64,000 nucleotides of DNA from Mucilaginibacter auburnensis. Its GTDB lineage: Bacteria > Bacteroidota > Bacteroidia > Sphingobacteriales > Sphingobacteriaceae. Shown here in pieces: positions 35,201 to 44,000 of this stretch (within the stretch, counting starts at the first letter, position 1; every line of letters starts with the position of its first letter). The notes below the pieces were generated by a model, which saw only the letters and a program-made list of their open reading frames with translations, did not search any database and had not been told where the DNA came from. A program made the position numbers and the translations under genes. The DNA is taken from assembly GCF_002797815.1 (NCBI RefSeq), contig NZ_PGFJ01000001.1, forward strand, positions 372,001-436,000, given 5' to 3'.

Positions 35201-36201
35201 GCTACTCCTGTTGCATTGCGGGTGTGAAATTTCCAGGTAACTGTGGTTCCTTCGGGTACAGTAATGTCTCCCGCATTTGATAGCGTTTCCTGTTGTTTTT
35301 TCAGATAAGCCGGGTAAGTCAGCACAACATCAAAGTGCAATAAAGCCGGGCGCGGATTTACTTTAACCTCGTACGGAACAGAGTTAAAGCCATTACCCAC
35401 CAAACGGAATTTGGTGCTTTCCTGCACATTGCTAAACTGGTATTTAAAACGGCTCACACTTTCTTTATCCAATTTGAAAGTGTTATTTTCCATTTCGATA
35501 TAAACATCAGCAGGAAATTTATCGCCTTCCAGTTTTAATTCAAGATTAAGGTCATCTCCCTGAACAACAGATAGCGTTTTATTCAACACTACAAATTTAA
35601 AAGGAGCCACCGGTGCAAAATATTCATCATGACGGATCAATCTTTTGGTGCTCTCAGTAAGCATAGATGGTGCTGCAAAAGCTAATACAATAATAACTGC
35701 TGCAGGTACAAGCACCCATTTTAAATAACGGCGGTTTTCGCGCAGATTTATAGCCGACGGAAAACGTATGGGGCGCAGGTTTTCGATTTTCTGATCAATG
35801 CTGGCCTCGATCAGATCGCGGTGCCGGCCATCTTCGGCAGAAAGTTTTTTTAATTGGAGTGTATTTAGCAATTTATCATTAACATCATTAAAATGTTTAC
35901 CTATAATATCTGCCGCCTGATCATGCGTTAACGTTTTACCCAGTTTAAGCCAGGCCATTAAAGGTGGAATAACCAGCCAGGCAACTAAACCCAGATTCAG
36001 TAAAATAAAGCCATAAAACAGAACCGTGCGGAAAGTTGAATCAAAATTGCCAAAATATTCAGACAGGGTAATAACAATATATGCGGAAAACACACCGGCA
36101 CCCAAAAATATTAAGCCCCTTAACAAACTGTTAAGGTAATACCTTTTTATAAAGGTGTTGATCTTTTCAATCAGCAACTCATAGTTTCCGTGGTTGTTCA
36201 T
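32227..36201 (-). CDS. DUF4175 family membrane protein with very long Gln-rich coiled coil
   Basis: A 1324-residue protein. Three membrane segments are visible near the N-terminus (about 28-46, 58-80 and 160-178), followed by a strand-rich periplasmic-type region to about 520 (DEYFAPVAPFKFVVLNKTLSVVQGDDLNL, TSPERSINVPDAAQLEQQL). From about 520 to 1290 it is an unusually long, charged and Gln-rich coiled coil (QKQADELQKKAQQQAQQQ, LSRQQQQLNQNMQ, with runs of 8-10 Gln). The domain pattern matches Bacteroidetes DUF4175. Function unknown; a role in envelope organisation has been guessed. First gene of the coupled set with the ATPase and ybeY. Confidence 0.88.
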   Translation of the reverse strand: MNNHGNYELLIEKINTFIKRYYLNSLLRGLIFLGAGVFSAYIVITLSEYFGNFDSTFRTVLFYGFILLNLGLVAWLVIPPLMAWLKLGKTLTHDQAADIIGKHFNDVNDKLLNTLQLKKLSAEDGRHRDLIEASIDQKIENLRPIRFPSAINLRENRRYLKWVLVPAAVIIVLAFAAPSMLTESTKRLIRHDEYFAPVAPFKFVVLNKTLSVVQGDDLNLELKLEGDKFPADVYIEMENNTFKLDKESVSRFKYQFSNVQESTKFRLVGNGFNSVPYEVKVNPRPALLHFDVVLTYPAYLKKQQETLSNAGDITVPEGTTVTWKFHTRNATGVAFSLGEKHEMLRPSGNDLFSHSERILSNTIYKLNPVNQVVNTTDSAAYRISAIADEAPAIDVMERPDSVSMKAFYFTGKIQDDHGFSGLTFHYKISPGGSKANEKSFVKPVKADLGINISDFFYYWNLKELGIKPGDQVSYFFEVADNDGVNGPKKVQSPERSINVPDAAQLEQQLNAGTEQVRKNIQAAAKMAEEIERESQKMNEMLLSKNSLSFDEQKQLDALMQKRRELDDLVKQIQADNKKNMYNRRENQQQNGQLAEEQKQIEKLLDNVLDPKTRELLDKLQELAQNNQKQGTRDQLQKMQMDNRTLKREFNRLNELYKKMAFDQKVNQNINKLNQLAEKQEKLADETKKPVDPKAQEQQKAQDDKARQDAMKQAAEQLKKALLDAQKQAAELEKINDQKQGQNQAQQEAQKQTEDQLKKALQDAQKQADELQKKAQQQAQQQAQNQQQKAQQDAAQKQAAEQLKKDLQNAQKQTDEVQKQAEQQGQQQQNQQQKAQNDAQKDAADKLEKAIQEAQKQAEELQKQQQGQDQNDQKSSGDQQTKDQQQSGAEQQKSAQEQKQQDKLNEEFKDIKKDLEELAKEAEKIQSRQDFENPKNEQESIQDKMEQSSQQLQKSNRSKASQSQQQAAQQMKQMAQKMQQQQQQEEEEENSVNMKQIRELLKSLVNSSFRQEKVMEQLKSTSTLDPNYVTLAQTQKNIKDNLKTAEDSLYAISKRVPQIEATVNREISAINERIDQALESLGDRRTAEANRSQQYAMTAMNNLALMLSDALNNMQAQMNNQQQSNSQSRKQSRSQRMQQLSRQQQQLNQNMQRAREQMQQQQQQQQQQGNRSQQQQQQQQMRGMSEQLARMAREQQMIRQAMQQLNNEDRKDGGTGIKDLDKISQQMEQTENDIVNRRITEEALKRQEQIRIRMLEAEKAAQEQEQEQQREGHAGKDMPPGYIKALQDYQQVKEKQTEQIRTVPPALNLYYKKKIKTYFDQLNIK

Positions 36202-36460
36202 GGCGAAACGTTTTAAATACCAACAATTAAACTAAATCTAAAAATCTAATTTATTAGGCAACAGGTTATTAATAAGGGTAAGCTAAAATATTAATTAATA
36301 TCTATAAAAAAACGCTTTAACTAAATAAACAGGTATTAAAACGGTAACATTTTTACAATGCGGGGTTTTATAGAGGCTTTTGGTTAAGCATGGGTTAAAT
36401 ACCCGAAACTCTTGCGCAATAAGATTACATAACGCTGATAGAAACGAAAAATACTTGCGC

Positions 36461-36488
36461 TATATTTGTAAGGTAAACTTATTAGTTT
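36461..36488 (+). promoter_or_regulatory. Promoter element and likely MarR operator
   Basis: TATATTTG (36461-36468) matches the Bacteroidetes -7 element TAnnTTTG. It is followed by the inverted repeat AAACT-TATT-AGTTT (36475-36488), placed where transcription should start, 10 bases before the MarR ATG at 36499. A dimeric MarR protein binding there would repress itself. No clear -33 TTTG was seen. The 250 bases before it, back to the DUF4175 gene start, hold nothing I can support. Confidence 0.5.
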
Positions 36489-36498
36489 TACTTATTAA

Positions 36499-36933
36499 AT
36501 GGAAGCTACACAATTGCAATATGTTACTGAATTAAGAACGGTGTTAACACGGCTGATAAAAAAGCTCAGGAAAGAATCGGCCACTGGCCAGCAGCTTTCA
36601 TTAACTGAACGATCAACATTAGTGCTTTTACAGCAAAATACCGCTTTGCAACCTACCGAGTTGGCTGCAATGGAAAAGATCACCAATCAATCCATGTCGC
36701 AAATATTAGCTCACTTACTGGAACTGGGCTATATCAACCGCTCGGTATCTGAAACAGATAAGCGGAAAGCCATCATTACCCTATCAGAACAAGGCGAGGA
36801 AGTGCTGAAACAAGTACGCAGCGAGCGCGATAAATGGCTGGCGCAAGCCATTGAAGCAACCTGCACCCGGCATGAACAGGAAATGCTGAAACAAATAATA
36901 GTGCCATTAGAAAAAATAATTGAATTTGAATAA
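36499..36933 (+). CDS. MarR family transcriptional regulator
   Basis: A 144-residue winged-helix protein: LRTVLTRLIKKLRKESATGQQLSLTERSTLVLLQQN (dimer and first helices), ALQPTELAAMEKITNQSMSQILAHLLELGYINRSVSETDKRKAIITLSEQGEEVL (helix-turn-helix, wing with DKRK). Length and DxRx wing are typical. It is followed after 62 bases by an MFS exporter, probably its target, with a possible operator just upstream. Such pairs confer resistance to small toxic compounds. Confidence 0.93.
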   Translation: MEATQLQYVTELRTVLTRLIKKLRKESATGQQLSLTERSTLVLLQQNTALQPTELAAMEKITNQSMSQILAHLLELGYINRSVSETDKRKAIITLSEQGEEVLKQVRSERDKWLAQAIEATCTRHEQEMLKQIIVPLEKIIEFE

Positions 36934-36995
36934 ATAGCGGCTTGCCGCAACGCTGTATCATCAGCGTAAAAAACAAAAGGAGAGATGGAAAAGAG

Positions 36996-38228
36996 ATGAG
37001 TACTTTCAGGGCTTTTAAAAGCAAAAACTACCGGTTATATTTTATAGGGCAGTCTGTTTCACTTATTGGAACATGGATGCAAAAAACAGCGGTAAGCTGG
37101 GTTATTTATACGCTTACGCATTCAACGTTTATGTTGGGCGTTTCCCTGTTTGCTAGCCTTTTCCCATCATTTGTACTCTCTTTATTTGGCGGCGTGGTTG
37201 CCGACAGGTACAACCGTTATAAGGTATTACTCACCACACAGGTTGCATCAATGGTGCAGGCGGTGTTACTGGCAGCTGTTATTTTAATTGGCGATGTACA
37301 GGTTTGGCAGATGTTGGCCTTGAGCGTTATGTTGGGCATTATAAACGCTTTTGATGTTCCTGCGAGGCAGGCCCTGGTTTACGAAATGGTAGAAGACAAG
37401 AAAGATCTGCCTAACGCGCTTGCTCTAAATTCATCAATGGTTAACCTTTCCCGTTTAATAGGACCTGCTATTGCAGGTATTGTGTTAGAGCGCTTAGGTG
37501 AAGAAGCTTGTTTCGTTTTAAATGCCCTCAGTTTTATTGCGGTGATAGGGTCGCTGCTGATGCTTAAATTGCCTGAGTACCATCCTGAAAAAACTAATAA
37601 AAACGTTTTTGTTGAACTAAAGGAAGGCTTGGCTTACATAAAACGTACGCCCGCTATCAAGCACATTTTAATTTTACTTTCGCTTATTAGTTTAACCGTA
37701 ATGCCTTACACCACGCTCATCCCATTTTATGCCCGAGACGTGTTTAAGGGATCGGCCGCAACCTTTGGTATTATTGATAGTTTTATTGGCCTGGGGGCAC
37801 TTTCATGTGCTATATTCCTGGCTTCGGTACCGTCGGGCATCGACCTGAAAAAAATACTGGCTGTTAATACGGTAGTTTTCGGAGCGGGATTGTTGTTGTT
37901 CTCACATGAAGTTTATTATCCGCTTGCTTTGCTGTTTGTTGCCATTGCAGGCTTCGGTATGATGTCTCAGGCTACGGTAAGCAATACTTTGATCCAAACA
38001 ACGGTTGATCAAAAAATCCGAGGCAGGGTAATTAGTTTTTACGCGCTGGCAATATTTGGTATGCAGCCATTAGGAGGGTTGCTTATTGGTGCGCTTTCAA
38101 AATGGATAGGTACGCAAAATACCGTAGCAGTACAGGGTATAATAGCGGTATTAATAGGTGCATTGCAGTGGCGCTATTTATACAAGAATACTGTTGCACC
38201 GAAAGATGCCGGATTCAAGACGGCATAA
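36996..38228 (+). CDS. MFS efflux transporter (MFS_3/EntS-like)
   Basis: A 410-residue major facilitator with about 12 membrane segments: LIGTWMQKTAVSWVIYTLTHSTFMLGVSLFASLFPSFVLSLFGGVVADRYNRYKVLL contains the motif-A-like GGVVADRYNR. The ATG at 36996 is preferred to a TTG at 36942 that would start 18 residues earlier in a region unlike protein. A good AAAGGAG site precedes the start. Substrate unknown, but the MarR partner suggests a drug or small molecule. The transcript ends at a clear terminator. Confidence 0.9.
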   Translation: MSTFRAFKSKNYRLYFIGQSVSLIGTWMQKTAVSWVIYTLTHSTFMLGVSLFASLFPSFVLSLFGGVVADRYNRYKVLLTTQVASMVQAVLLAAVILIGDVQVWQMLALSVMLGIINAFDVPARQALVYEMVEDKKDLPNALALNSSMVNLSRLIGPAIAGIVLERLGEEACFVLNALSFIAVIGSLLMLKLPEYHPEKTNKNVFVELKEGLAYIKRTPAIKHILILLSLISLTVMPYTTLIPFYARDVFKGSAATFGIIDSFIGLGALSCAIFLASVPSGIDLKKILAVNTVVFGAGLLLFSHEVYYPLALLFVAIAGFGMMSQATVSNTLIQTTVDQKIRGRVISFYALAIFGMQPLGGLLIGALSKWIGTQNTVAVQGIIAVLIGALQWRYLYKNTVAPKDAGFKTA

Positions 38229-38233
38229 AACAA

Positions 38234-38263
38234 CAAAGCTCTCCGGAAAACCGGGGAGCTTTG
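38234..38263 (+). terminator. Terminator of the MarR–MFS operon
   Basis: A 13-bp stem, CAAAGCTCTCCGG / CCGGGGAGCTTTG, with one G-U pair and a 4-base loop, then a T-run (CTTTTTC), 6 bases after the stop codon. Confidence 0.85.
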
Positions 38264-38320
38264 CTGCTTTTTCATAGGGTAGAATAGATAGATTTTTATA
38301 GGTAGATGTATATATGTTGA

Positions 38321-38467
38321 TCAGGCGGCTTTTTGTATAACCGGCTGGTTGTTGCGATGGGTGTTTTTATTGCGGAAAACTTTCAGATCTTCCATTAACA
38401 GTTGCATTAATTCGTTATCAAAACGTTTTAGTAATTTGCTGGTAGCGGGTTTGTTGTTAGTTTTCAT
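38321..38467 (-). CDS. Microprotein, paralogue of the next gene
   Basis: A 48-residue basic protein (start ATG 38467) with the pattern KPATSKLLKRFDNELMQLLMEDLK, then a polar tail ending PVIQKAA. The first 29 residues match the neighbouring microprotein (38497-38646) at about 17 positions, notably KPA-SKL, FDNEL and LM-DL, so the pair arose by duplication; paralogy supports real coding. Both are probably amphipathic helices followed by a variable tail. Function and family unknown. Third gene of a minus-strand trio, 29 bases downstream of its paralogue. Confidence 0.65.
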   Translation of the reverse strand: MKTNNKPATSKLLKRFDNELMQLLMEDLKVFRNKNTHRNNQPVIQKAA

Positions 38468-38496
38468 ATGTAGGTTGATGTAGGGTAAATAGTAAA

Positions 38497-38646
38497 TTAA
38501 GCAACAGATAATCTTTCTGTCCAAATAGCTTTCATGAATACATTACGTGTTCCTTTTTTAGCTCTTAGATCGCTCATTAAAATAGCTCTCAATTCGTTGT
38601 CAAAGCTTGCAACTAATTTGCTGATGGCTGGTTTCCTGTTTTTCAT
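38497..38646 (-). CDS. Microprotein, paralogue of the previous gene
   Basis: A 49-residue basic protein (start ATG 38646): MKNRKPAISKLVASFDNEL, then LRAKKGTRNVF and a hydrophobic-polar tail. Shares the FDNEL-x3-LM-x-DL core with its downstream neighbour but differs fully in the tail. No signal peptide, no Cys pair and no leader-type cleavage motif is seen, so a secreted or ribosomally made peptide is not indicated. 25 bases after the end of the acidic microprotein gene. Confidence 0.65.
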   Translation of the reverse strand: MKNRKPAISKLVASFDNELRAILMSDLRAKKGTRNVFMKAIWTERLSVA

Positions 38647-38671
38647 GATAAATATTTTTAAAAGTTTTACC

Positions 38672-38854
38672 TTAATTTTTTGTCTCTTCTTTGGTTGGCT
38701 CATCGTTATCTGATAAATTATCTTTTAAACGCTTAGCCTCTTTGTACTGACGTATCAGTTGCTCTTTTTCACGGTCGTCTGAAGGTTTTTCAGGAGTTTG
38801 TGGGTTTTCCCACTCCTTCTCTTCTGTTACGGTATTTTTTGCTCTAACTACCAT
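38672..38854 (-). CDS. Acidic hydrophilic microprotein
   Basis: A 60-residue protein, nearly half charged, with no hydrophobic core (VVRAKNTVTEEKEWEN, DDREKEQLIRQYKEAKRL, DNDEPTKEETKN). It is probably disordered or a single helix. Start ATG 38854. First of three tightly spaced small genes (gaps 25 and 29 bases) on the minus strand between two MFS transporters. Not recognised; coding support comes mainly from its spacing and the paralogous pair after it. Confidence 0.55.
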   Translation of the reverse strand: MVVRAKNTVTEEKEWENPQTPEKPSDDREKEQLIRQYKEAKRLKDNLSDNDEPTKEETKN

Positions 38855-39070
38855 TTTTGGTTTTATTGCTGTTTGATCAATCTATTTCCAATAGAGTGCC
38901 AAAAAGTATTTAAGAAGAGGGTAGAAACATATTAACACATGTCAAAACAACTGTCAAAACAATTTAAACATGCTGTGAATCAACCCATTAAATTATTTTA
39001 AAAAAATTAGAACTTTTTTAAAACGTTGTATTGAAAAACAGAACAGCAATGTTGTACAAAGTAGGCATCA

Positions 39071-40270
39071 CTATACAGTTGTGCTATCAGGCTGTAGTGT
39101 TTCCTGATTATTGAGGTGTAATATAAGGGTCAATGCAGATACCGCTATGCCTAAAATGCATACACCTGTCCACTGGTAGCGGTACCAGAGCTGGGTGCCG
39201 AAAAAAGTTCCGATAGCACCGCCGCCAAAATAGGACACCATGTATACCGTATTGATACGGTTACGAGCAGCAGCGTTGTTGGCGAAAATAATAGCCTGGT
39301 TACACAAATGGGTTGCCTGCAGCCCCATATCCATTAAAATTACGCCCACTACCATTCCGACTAAACTATAGCCTGAGAAATAATATACTACGAACGACAG
39401 TAAAAGGATTGCGATAGTATAAGTAGCAAGTTTGTATGGGTTCACCTTATCGGTCAGGCGGCCTACCCTACTTACCGCAAGTGCGCCAAAGGCCCCGGCC
39501 AAACCAAACAAGCCGGCTACATCACTACCCATATTAAAGTTTTGTTTTACCAGGAATGCAATAGTGCTCCAGAAAGCGCTGAAACAGGCGAAGCATGAGG
39601 CACCCCTTAAAGCCGCCAGGCGTAAATGCCGGTTATCTTTAATGAGGCCGGTTATTGAAAGCATAAGGCTCTTGTAAGTTCCTTTATAAGTTGGCTGTAC
39701 CTCGGGCAACAGGCGATAAACCAATCCCCACATTACCAGCATTAATGCCGCGGCAATATAAAACACACTGCGCCAACCGTAATGTGCGGCAATAAAACCG
39801 CTCAGTGTTCTTGATAGCAAAATACCTATCAGCAAACCTGTTTGTACGAAGCCGATGGTTTTACCCCGCTCATGGGCCTGTGCCAGGTGCGCTGCCATGG
39901 GTAGCATAAATTGCGGAATAATGGATGATACCCCAATAAAAAAACTGGCAATAATCAAGGCATTAATATTAGGTGCAATGGCGGTAAGCAATAAGGCTAT
40001 TACCATAAAACCAAAATCAATGATCATCATGCGCTTGCGGTTAAGCATATCAGCCATGGGCACTACCAAAAAAATTCCTAACGCGTAGCCTATTTGTGTG
40101 AGCATGGCCACCTGGCCGGCTTTTGCGCTGGTTACACCGAAGGTTTTGGCAATATCATCCAACAACGGTTGATTATAATAAATGTTGGCGATAACTAATC
40201 CGGTGGTAATGGTCATTACCCAAAGCGTGAATGGCGTAAGCGTTGATGGGCGTTCGGGACTATTTGTCAT
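39071..40270 (-). CDS. MFS transporter (arabinose-efflux/NepI-like)
   Basis: A 399-residue major facilitator with about 12 membrane segments: LWVMTITTGLVIANIYYNQPLLDDIAKTFGVT begins the first, with a YNQPLL motif typical of this efflux subgroup, and LGIFLVVPMADMLNRKRMMIIDF contains the motif-A-like DMLNRKR. The ends and length fit. Substrate unknown. It is a single gene; no regulator is adjacent. Confidence 0.88.
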   Translation of the reverse strand: MTNSPERPSTLTPFTLWVMTITTGLVIANIYYNQPLLDDIAKTFGVTSAKAGQVAMLTQIGYALGIFLVVPMADMLNRKRMMIIDFGFMVIALLLTAIAPNINALIIASFFIGVSSIIPQFMLPMAAHLAQAHERGKTIGFVQTGLLIGILLSRTLSGFIAAHYGWRSVFYIAAALMLVMWGLVYRLLPEVQPTYKGTYKSLMLSITGLIKDNRHLRLAALRGASCFACFSAFWSTIAFLVKQNFNMGSDVAGLFGLAGAFGALAVSRVGRLTDKVNPYKLATYTIAILLLSFVVYYFSGYSLVGMVVGVILMDMGLQATHLCNQAIIFANNAAARNRINTVYMVSYFGGGAIGTFFGTQLWYRYQWTGVCILGIAVSALTLILHLNNQETLQPDSTTV

Positions 40271-40652
40271 TTAATTTGTAGTGTATGAGAATTTTTTGCG
40301 CTTTGCAAAGGTATGTTTTGAAAAAACACGATTTAAAAATACTACTACAGAAAAATTTTGGAAAGAAGTTATAAGTAAAAATTTGCCGAAAACGCGCTAA
40401 AAACGAGTAAAAAACGTAAAAAAAGTATAGAAAAGTTCAATAAGAAGACCGTTTTTAAAAGAATTTATTTTGAAATACGTTTGCGAAGGGTGAAAAAATA
40501 CCAAAAAAATATTTTTTTAAAAGATTTGAATAAAAAATGTTCATAAATGGTTTTTAGACGTAAAAATTTAACATATTGTTAACGTTTGACGGCATGATTT
40601 GCGAATATGATAGGCTATGACACCAATTTGACAAAAAAATTTCAAAAAAAAA
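40271..40652. other. AT-rich intergenic region
   Basis: About 380 bases, strongly A-rich on the plus strand (long tracts of A with scattered G) and without a supported ORF. Several TTTG/TTGAC words are present. It precedes the candidate small-RNA promoter. Confidence 0.5.
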
Positions 40653-40684
40653 TTTGCACATATTGAAACATAGTGTTACCTTTA
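40653..40684 (+). promoter_or_regulatory. Bacteroidetes-type promoter of an orphan transcript
   Basis: TTTG (40653-40656), a 20-base spacer and TACCTTTA (40677-40684, 7 of 8 to TAnnTTTG). The expected start of transcription is near 40690. No plus-strand gene follows, only a hairpin about 100 bases later. Confidence 0.5.
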
Positions 40685-40689
40685 CACCA

Positions 40690-40800
40690 TCAAACAACGA
40701 TAATAGCAGCCGAAAGGTTAACATATAAAGAGTCTTCTCATAATTTAGGTTTATAATTGGTTTAGTAAAGGTCCCTGCCCATCAGGGGCCTTACTTGTTT
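40690..40800 (+). ncRNA. Candidate small RNA ending in an intrinsic terminator
   Basis: Between the promoter above and the hairpin AAGGTCCCTG / CAGGGGCCTT (40768-40777 and 40783-40792, 5-base loop, one G-U pair), followed by ACTTGTTTTAT, lies about 110 bases with no ORF. The layout of promoter, non-coding body and terminator points to an independent RNA. Bacteroidetes have known small RNA families of this size (for example Flavo-1 and the 6S-like Bacteroidales-1), but I cannot assign it to one. 240 further bases up to 41035 hold nothing supported. Confidence 0.45.
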
Positions 40801-41035
40801 TATAAGTTTTTTAAAAGGTAAATGCAGAGACAGATCCATGAATAAGTGGGCTGATTAACCTTAAAGCTTAAAAGGTACCTAAAAGCCAATTATCTTATAT
40901 ACATAGCTGATTCAGAGTTACACCGGTTTGTGTTTACAAACATTCACATGTTATGCGCTTAGCGAACATCGGCAACAAATAATCTGTTATAAATTGATTG
41001 TTGAATTGCGCTGTAACGTGTTTGATGCGGGTCAA

Positions 41036-44000
41036 CTACCTTATTACTGAAACATATCCCGTTAGCTTAATTCCAAATTCACGCACATCAATAATGTAGT
41101 AGTATGTGCCAAACGGAACAGGCTTACCATTGCTGGTTCCATCCCATGGTTTGGCATAGCCTATTGAGTAATAAAGCTGCTGCCCCTGCCTGCTATAAAT
41201 GCGTACATCTGCCTGCTTGTAAGCTTCAATACCTTCAATAAGCCATTGGTCATTGCGGCCATCCGCATTGGGTGTAAATGTATTTGGCGGCTTTATTTCC
41301 GGCGCCACTTTAACTAAAATGCTGGTAGGGTCGCTTTTGCAGCCCAAGGCACTTGTTATTACTAAAGTATAGGTTATATCTGTTTCGCCTCCTGTTACTA
41401 CTGGGTTTTTAATTGTGGCATCACTCAACCCCAACATAGGGCTCCATTTATAAGTTACATTCTCATCGCTTACAACAGGGTTGAGTGTAATGGTTCCTCC
41501 TTTTGATACATACCTTACTGTACGAGAATCGGCTTTGGCAGTAGGTGGTAAAACAAAAGAGATCTTGATCTCATCTTCCGGTTGGTCGCATGCGCCGGCT
41601 CCTGTAGCCTTCAGTTTTAAAATAACTAAACCTGCACTAACGTCAGCCAATGAAGGATGATAAATGGTTGCCGCTTGATTGGCGTTATCAAAAGTGCCCG
41701 TTCCGGTTGTTGTCCATGCAGCAGTACCTTTGCCTGGAAGTATAGAGCCTGAAAGCGCCACGTTAGTTTCGTCGTCACAAACATTTTGATCAGGACCGGC
41801 ATCTGCAGCAGGTATAAGCGCGAAAGTGATAACCACCTGAGAAACAGCCTCTGTACAATCACCGGCACTTGCCGAAGTTAAAGTCAGTGTAACAGAACCG
41901 CTATTTCTGTCTTGCTGAGATGGAAAATACTTTGCTTTAGGGTCATTTGTAGATGAGAAACTACCTGTGCCTCCACTCCATACGCCTGCAATAGGTTGTT
42001 GGGTTACATTTCTTCTAACATCACCATCTAATTGAACCACAGTAGCAGTTGGACAAACGGTTTGGTTTGGGCCTGCATTGGCTAAAGGTTTGTTAATTAC
42101 GGTAACATTGGTAGAGCGTGAAATACTTGAACAGCCATTAACGGTAACAACCAAAGCGTATGTGCCCGAATTGGCAAGCGTGACATTGGTTATATTATAA
42201 ACGGGCGTTTGGGTTGTTGCTGTTGTGCCATCGGGTAGTGTCCATGTATAGGTAGCGCCAGCAACCGGTATGGTTTGTAACGTTAGTGTATTGCCTTCGC
42301 AAACCTGCGGTGACGCATTTATTTGAGGCTGCAATGGCTGTGCATTAAATATAACGTGATATTCAAACGGCTTGCTCTCACAACCATTGTATACGGGAGT
42401 TATAAGGTAGTAAACATCCAACGGCTGATCTGAATTGTTCACCAGAGTCTCGTTTATAGATGTTACGCCGCTTACAAATCTTTGTGGATTGTTTCCAACC
42501 GCGTTGCGAAACCAGTTAAATGTAGCGCCGGTAACATTAGAGGTAATCTGATAAGAAAAAGCCTCGTTTGAACAAGCCGGATCAAAGTTTTTGCTCGTAA
42601 CCGTTACTACCGGATTAACGGTTACCGGGAGATCAAAAGTGCTTTTGCATCCGTTTGCTGTGGTAAACTCAAAATGGTACGGAACCACAATAGGTGCGTT
42701 TGTTGTGTTAGTAAGCGCCTCCCTAATGTTGCGTGATGTTTGATTGGCTACAGCGCGGGCATCTATACCTGTAACAACATCGCGGCTCCAGCTAAAATCT
42801 GTAACAGCCGGGTTGAAAGTAGCCAGATAGTTAAGTGGGTTTTCGTTACAAACACTGGCTTGTTTAGGGCTGGTTAGTTCGGCCGCTGGGTAGACGGTTA
42901 CAGTGTAGTTGAAAGGGGTTCCGTTGCATCCGTTAGTTGAAACAGGTGTAATTACATAAATAACGGTTTGTGTAGATGGCGAAGAACTTGTAAGGATCTC
43001 GCTTATTACACTTCCCGATCCTGAAGATGGTTGGTTATTGTTAATAGCTGCAGAAGCTGCGCGGCTCCATGTAAAGGTTGTTCCGGAAAGATCGGCCTGT
43101 ATGGTGTAATTTACATTACTGCCGCTGCAAATCTCGTCTGTTTTTTTGCTCGTTATACGTGGTGTAGGCACAACAAATAGCTTAACTTCGGTTAGCGGGC
43201 TTACACAATCTCGCGCTTCGGCCTGCACAAAATAACTCGTATTGGTAAATACAGGTATAGTTAACTTATTACCTACAGCAACCGGAAACATATCAGCATT
43301 AAACCATGTATATTTAATTGCGTTAGGGCTTGCAGCCGTAAGTTCGGCCGGCACGCCTTCGCAAATGTTGGTTACTCCGCTAACCTGTGGAGCAGTTGGA
43401 ATACTCTCAACCAAAACATCAACTTCTGAACGTGGGCCGGAAATACCGTTGGTTAGCGCCTCTACCCAAAACTTAGAAATGCCAAGGTTAGTTAATGGGC
43501 TGGTACGGTAATTAGCTCCGGTATGTAACAGCGTACCTCCTGTTGCCGCGTCATACCATCTGTAGCTGTTGGCGTTTTGGGCAAATGCCGTCAGCGTAGC
43601 CGGATTACCAACGCAAACAGTGTCAGTAGTAGTTGTGGGGCTGGCCGGCGTGTTAATAAAGGTTATAGTTACACGCACACTCTGATTACCGCAGGCGCCG
43701 GTATCAAATGCGGTTAAGATAAATGTTACAGCGCCATCGGTTGGAGATGGCATGTAAGAAGCATTGGTCAGGCTGGTAGCATTGGTGATAACGCCTTGCC
43801 CATTGGTTGTTGACCATAATACATTTGTTGAACGGGAAAGCGTTCCTGATAATGTAACTGCCTGCCCTTTGCGCGCGTAACGGTCGGCTCCGGCATACGC
43901 AACAACGCTGGCCCTAACCTCAACCGTAAAAGTTTTTGTATCCTGGCTTCCGCAACTTACTAAATTTACAAAGTTGGTAACAGTATAGGTTCCAGGTTGG

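Noticed and set aside
36942..36995. N-terminal extension of the MarR-linked MFS protein from a TTG
   Set aside because: The 18 added residues are unlike any transporter; a good ribosome-binding site precedes ATG 36996.
38321..38646. RiPP precursor peptides
   Set aside because: The microproteins have no Gly-Gly leader, Cys/Ser-rich core or neighbouring modification or transport enzymes.
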